This document shows positions 61,183-64,000 of a stretch of 64,000 nucleotides of DNA, piece by piece (positions within the stretch are counted from its first letter, which is position 1; each line of letters begins with the position of its first letter). The DNA is from an uncultured Bacteroidales bacterium (lineage in GTDB: Bacteria > Bacteroidota > Bacteroidia > Bacteroidales > P3). Made by a program: the position numbers and the translations under genes. The notes under the pieces were generated by a model, which saw nothing but the letters and a program-made list of their open reading frames with translations, was not told where the DNA came from and did no database searches. The DNA is taken from NCBI GenBank assembly GCA_944321885.1, contig CALUNB010000002.1, forward strand, positions 1 through 64,000. Direction: 5' to 3'.

Positions 61183-62220
61183 ATGACCAAAGAAATCTTA
61201 TTAGGGAAAACACTTTCCGAACTGGAAACCCTCTGTCAAGAACTCGGTTTCCCCAAATTCACCGCCCGGCAGATTGCCGGATGGATTTATAAGAAAAGAG
61301 TCCGGACCTGGGAACAAATGAGCAATATTTCCCTCAAAAACCGCCAAATACTGGCAGAAAGGACCGAAATCGGATGCCACGTTCCCTTGCTTGCCCGGAC
61401 TTCCCAGGACGGGACACGGAAATACCTTTTCCAAACGCCTTTTCCTCCAAGCGGAGAAGACGGGAAAGAGGCCCGCATAGAAGCCGTCTTCATTCCGGAA
61501 AACGAACGGGCAACCCTTTGCGTTTCTTCCCAATCGGGCTGCCGGATGAACTGCGCTTTCTGCGCCACGGGCAGCCAAGGCTTCAACCACCATTTGCAAA
61601 CCCATGAAATCCTGAACCAGTTTTACAGCATTCCCGAGACCTGGGAGCTGAGCAACATGGTCTTGATGGGCATGGGCGAACCCTTGGACAACACGGACCA
61701 TGTGCTCAAAGCCTTGCAAGTGATGAACGCGGATTGGGGATTCGCCTGGAGCCCTTACCGGATAACCCTTTCCAGCGTGGGAATCCTGCCTGCCCTGGAA
61801 CGTTTCCTTGCCGAAAGCTCCTGCCACCTTGCCATCAGCCTGCATACGCCTTTCCACGAGGAAAGGGCTCGATTGATGCCGGCGGAAAAAGCCTTCCCTA
61901 TCGTGGACACCATAGAACACCTGCACCGTTATCCTTGGCATCACCAACGCAGGCTTTCTTTCGAGTATGTCCTCATCAAAGACTTCAACGACAGCCCCTC
62001 CCATGCCTTGGCCACAGCCCGACTGCTCCAAGGGCTGGAATGCCGGGTCAACCTGATTCCCTGCCACCACGTGCCGGGGAAACCTTTCCAAAAGACCAGC
62101 CAGGAACGCATGGACCATTTCCAGCAAATCCTGCAACAAAAGCACATCATCTGCACCCAAAGAAAGTCAAGAGGAGAAGATATCGAGGCGGCTTGCGGCC
62201 TGTTGGCCAAGACCAAATAG
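61183..62220 (+). CDS. rlmN: Dual-specificity rRNA/tRNA adenine-C2 methyltransferase RlmN
   Basis: A radical-SAM enzyme (345 aa) that methylates A2503 of 23S rRNA and A37 of some tRNAs. The 4Fe-4S motif is CRMNCAFC (about residue 118), followed by GSQGFNHHLQTHEIL and VLMGMGEPLDN (about 163). A segment with ISLHTPFHEERARLMPAE (about 218) and the C-terminal GEDIEAACGLL, which carries the second catalytic Cys, complete the family pattern. The start at 61183 follows the family; the longer reading is proline-rich and unrelated. Confidence 0.95.
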   Translation: MTKEILLGKTLSELETLCQELGFPKFTARQIAGWIYKKRVRTWEQMSNISLKNRQILAERTEIGCHVPLLARTSQDGTRKYLFQTPFPPSGEDGKEARIEAVFIPENERATLCVSSQSGCRMNCAFCATGSQGFNHHLQTHEILNQFYSIPETWELSNMVLMGMGEPLDNTDHVLKALQVMNADWGFAWSPYRITLSSVGILPALERFLAESSCHLAISLHTPFHEERARLMPAEKAFPIVDTIEHLHRYPWHHQRRLSFEYVLIKDFNDSPSHALATARLLQGLECRVNLIPCHHVPGKPFQKTSQERMDHFQQILQQKHIICTQRKSRGEDIEAACGLLAKTK

Positions 62221-62271
62221 CGCCGGGGGAACCAGATTCCTGTCCGGAACCACTCCGGATGACCAGGAAAC

Positions 62272-62320
62272 AAAAAATCCTGGAACCCTTGATAGAAAAC
62301 CAGGGTCCCAGGATATAGGA
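62272..62320 (-). terminator. Terminator of the LuxR-type gene
   Basis: On the minus strand ATCCTGGGACCCT pairs with AGGGTTCCAGGAT, followed by six T. Confidence 0.85.
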
Positions 62321-62335
62321 AAATCTTGAATACCT

Positions 62336-63223
62336 CTAATCTTGCAGGAACCGCCTGAAAAACTCGGATGTCTTCTCGTCCGGTCCCATCCCCAGTTTCT
62401 TGCGGATTTTATAAATGGATGTCTCCACTGTCCGGACCGAACGATTCGTCAAATCGGCAATCTCCTTGGTTCCCATGCCCAAAGAGAGCAAGGCACACAA
62501 ACGGAGTTCGTAAGGAGTCATCTCTTCGGAGGCTTCCGCCTCCACCTTGGGCCAGAATCCGGGATACATTTGCTCGAAGCATGCCCGGTATCGCTCCCAT
62601 TCGCTCTTTGCATCCAACAATTTCAAAGCGGTTTGCAACTCTCCCAGCCGCTCTTTCCGGATTTCGTCGGTCTTGGCCACGGCCAACTTTCTCAAACCGT
62701 CTGTCAAGGTGAGCAAGAGTTCGTGGCTTTTGAACATCAACAAAGCTTGCGCCGCATCCAATCCCGAACGTCCGTTTCCCTCCCGCTTTTCTGTCTTTTC
62801 CCCCATCTTTCCCTCTCCTGCGGGTGTTTCTTCCTTTGGCTCCGGTTCCGGTCGTTGCTCCGATTCCGGCGTCTTCGGTCCGGGATGCCCTTCTTCCGGA
62901 TCGGGGACGTCCCGGTCCTCTTCTGTTCCCACAGCCCCGTCCCCCCCTTGGACGAAGCCTCCAAAAACGACTTCCTCCTTGTCCCAACTGGTATAAGGCG
63001 GCACGGCATTCGCCTTTTCCGGAGCCTCCATCCTTTCTTCGGGAATCCCGTCGGAAAAATCCGGGGTACTTCCCGAACCCGCATCATCGAGACGGCGGAA
63101 AACTTCATCAGCATAAGAAGCCCTCTTTTCCTTACGGACACGAACGAACAAAAACACGGCCACAAGAACCAAAAGAACACTCACAGCCAATACAATCCAA
63201 AGAAAAACAGGTAATTCTTGCAT
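62336..63223 (-). CDS. Membrane-tethered LuxR-type transcription regulator
   Basis: This protein (295 aa) has one N-terminal membrane helix (about 7-27, LWIVLAVSVLLVLVAVFLFV), then a long acidic, Pro/Glu/Gly-rich linker (about 35-150). A helical segment (about 152-225) leads to a C-terminal LuxR-type helix-turn-helix (about 230-290, YELRLCALLSLGMGTKEIAD then SVRTVETSIYKIRKKLGM). No sensory or TPR domain is visible, unlike typical Bacteroidetes LuxR-TPR membrane regulators. DNA binding from the membrane, or release by proteolysis, is possible. Confidence 0.82.
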   Translation of the reverse strand: MQELPVFLWIVLAVSVLLVLVAVFLFVRVRKEKRASYADEVFRRLDDAGSGSTPDFSDGIPEERMEAPEKANAVPPYTSWDKEEVVFGGFVQGGDGAVGTEEDRDVPDPEEGHPGPKTPESEQRPEPEPKEETPAGEGKMGEKTEKREGNGRSGLDAAQALLMFKSHELLLTLTDGLRKLAVAKTDEIRKERLGELQTALKLLDAKSEWERYRACFEQMYPGFWPKVEAEASEEMTPYELRLCALLSLGMGTKEIADLTNRSVRTVETSIYKIRKKLGMGPDEKTSEFFRRFLQD

Positions 63224-63363
63224 AATCTCGCTTTTTGAATCTTTTCAAATCCTTACAAAGCCCGGTCCATCTTTCGGCAAGGAAGTCCCGGACCCGTTCC
63301 TACCGGGCATGTACTTCCTTTGCACATCCCGATAGGTCCGGCAGCCCCTAAGGGACACAAGGG

Positions 63364-63855
63364 TCACATTTCCTCTTCGGCCGCCTTGATTTCGGCATCG
63401 GTGGCTTTTCTCACATCCAGCACCCGCCCCCTGAAATGCAGGGTTTCCCCTGCCAAAGGTTCGTTGAAGTCCAAGGTCACCAGACCATCCTGCCTGTCCA
63501 CAACCAAGGCCTCGTAATACTTCCCATCCATATCCCGGATAGGGATGAATTCGCCTGGCTTCAACTCTATATTCTCATTTTCAGGAACCTCTGCCAATAA
63601 GTCAGATTCAGGGAATTGTACGACCTTTTCTTCATCGTAAGGGCCATAGCCTTGTTCCTCGCCTATCAGGAAATCGAACCCTTCCCCTGCCTCCATACCC
63701 TGCAGGTTCGTTTCCAAGACATCCAGCAGCAAGCCATGTCCAACCAGGATTTCCATCGGGTCGTCTTCCGTGTAACGTTCTATGATTTCTCCTTGTGGTC
63801 CATCGTAACGAAGCGTGTATTCCAATGTGACCATCGTGTCTTTCCCTATCTTCAT
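63364..63855 (-). CDS. SlyD-like FKBP-type peptidyl-prolyl isomerase
   Basis: The enzyme (163 aa) catalyses prolyl cis-trans isomerisation and can act as a chaperone. The FKBP core is split by an insert-in-flap domain as in SlyD: VTLEYTLRYDGPQGEIIERY, then GHGLLLDVLETNLQGMEAGE (about 38), GYGPYDEEKVVQF (about 67) and the second half VTLDFNEPLAGETLHF (about 127). There is no His-rich metal-binding tail. Start at 63855 or the ATG three codons upstream are both possible. A -7 box is at 63927-63934. Confidence 0.92.
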   Translation of the reverse strand: MKIGKDTMVTLEYTLRYDGPQGEIIERYTEDDPMEILVGHGLLLDVLETNLQGMEAGEGFDFLIGEEQGYGPYDEEKVVQFPESDLLAEVPENENIELKPGEFIPIRDMDGKYYEALVVDRQDGLVTLDFNEPLAGETLHFRGRVLDVRKATDAEIKAAEEEM

Positions 63856-63926
63856 TTCGCGCATTTTACAAACACAGGATTCCAAACGGGTCCAAGCCCG
63901 GATGAAGGGTAACCTCCCCCATCTTG

Positions 63927-63934
63927 CAAATTTA
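63927..63934 (-). promoter_or_regulatory. Promoter -7 box of the SlyD-like gene
   Basis: On the minus strand TAAATTTG lies about 70 nt before the ATG. Confidence 0.6.
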
Positions 63935-63986
63935 GCAAAAAAAGTCCGTTCCCGGGAGTACCCCCACGGATTTCCAGGAGATTTCC

Positions 63987-63994
63987 TACTTTTG
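63987..63994 (+). promoter_or_regulatory. Promoter -7 box at the window edge
   Basis: TACTTTTG followed by CAAGCG points out of the window; its gene is not seen. Confidence 0.6.
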
Positions 63995-64000
63995 CAAGCG

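Noticed and set aside
60761-61186. Open frame with a 26-residue tandem repeat across the 60.8-kb array
   Set aside because: The periodicity comes from the 78-bp DNA repeat being divisible by three. Frames are open on both strands, no start signal is present and the same repeat family elsewhere (76-bp units) does not keep a frame.

Overview
The window looks like ordinary chromosome from a Bacteroidota member, most likely an uncultured Bacteroidales. At least 18 sites match the phylum's -7 promoter box TAnnTTTG, mostly just upstream of genes or RNAs. Gene types also fit: a subtilase with a type IX secretion sorting tail, an S46 dipeptidyl-peptidase, a short SufE, a GH3-family protein, a YwqK/MORN protein, and a 6S RNA between zapA and rny. 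There is no prophage, CRISPR array, rRNA operon or complete insertion sequence. I cannot name the genus.

Layout. 0.2-4.9 kb (+): a tight run of GT2-like protein, ECF sigma factor, LptF/G permease, GH3 protein and DivIC/FtsB-like protein. 5.2-13.2 kb (-): tRNA-Leu(CAA), MORN protein, GtrB-like glycosyltransferase, polyprenyl diphosphate synthase, SufE, RarA, RsmI-like methyltransferase, DnaA, with a possible origin beside dnaA. 13.9-17.3 kb: thioesterase (+), then rny, 6S RNA, zapA and a ZapB-like gene (-). 17.4-22.4 kb (+): SRP RNA, YciO/TsaC-like protein, HolA, a small coiled-coil protein, a UbiB-like kinase, and a membrane protein with its winged-helix partner. 22.6-33.5 kb: aldo/keto reductase (-), then (+) alkaline phosphatase, two tRNA-Leu, TPR protein, RibH, Fmt, HU, RseC-like protein, FabG and a VWA protein. 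33.6-54.8 kb (-): PhoH, TlpA-like lipoprotein, CtpA, TPR protein, GyrA, ClpC, SmpB, phosphomannomutase, TrmD, DUF349 protein, DPP7-like peptidase, mannose-1-phosphate guanylyltransferase and an arginine-decarboxylase-like enzyme. 55.0-63.9 kb: SufS and the subtilase (+), exonuclease and Dus (-), RlmN (+), a membrane-tethered LuxR-type protein and SlyD (-). The last bases hold a promoter firing out of the window.

The genes are mostly housekeeping: replication (DnaA, HolA, GyrA, RarA, HU), translation and tRNA/rRNA modification (Fmt, TrmD, RlmN, Dus, SmpB, RsmI-like), envelope and sugar nucleotides (LptG, phosphomannomutase plus GDP-mannose synthesis), Fe-S assembly (SufS and SufE, far apart) and proteolysis.

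The unexpected content is intergenic. Three interlocking repeat families fill most of the larger gaps. R1 is a MITE-like element with GAAGCTGTT ends. Its three intact copies (150-281 bp) are flanked by 3-bp direct repeats, and it often sits exactly on stop codons. F2 elements have a 19-bp terminal inverted repeat (GGCGGTG...), also at gene 3' ends; one end encodes the last residues of SufE. C-cassettes are 76-78 bp hairpin modules, sometimes in tandem, whose arms change sequence but stay self-complementary. They end in TATCTTTG or TATATTTG, placed as the promoter of the next gene (GT2, polyprenyl synthase, RseC-like, Dus). Mobile repeats here appear to supply stop codons, terminators and promoters. 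This is the best candidate for something undescribed.
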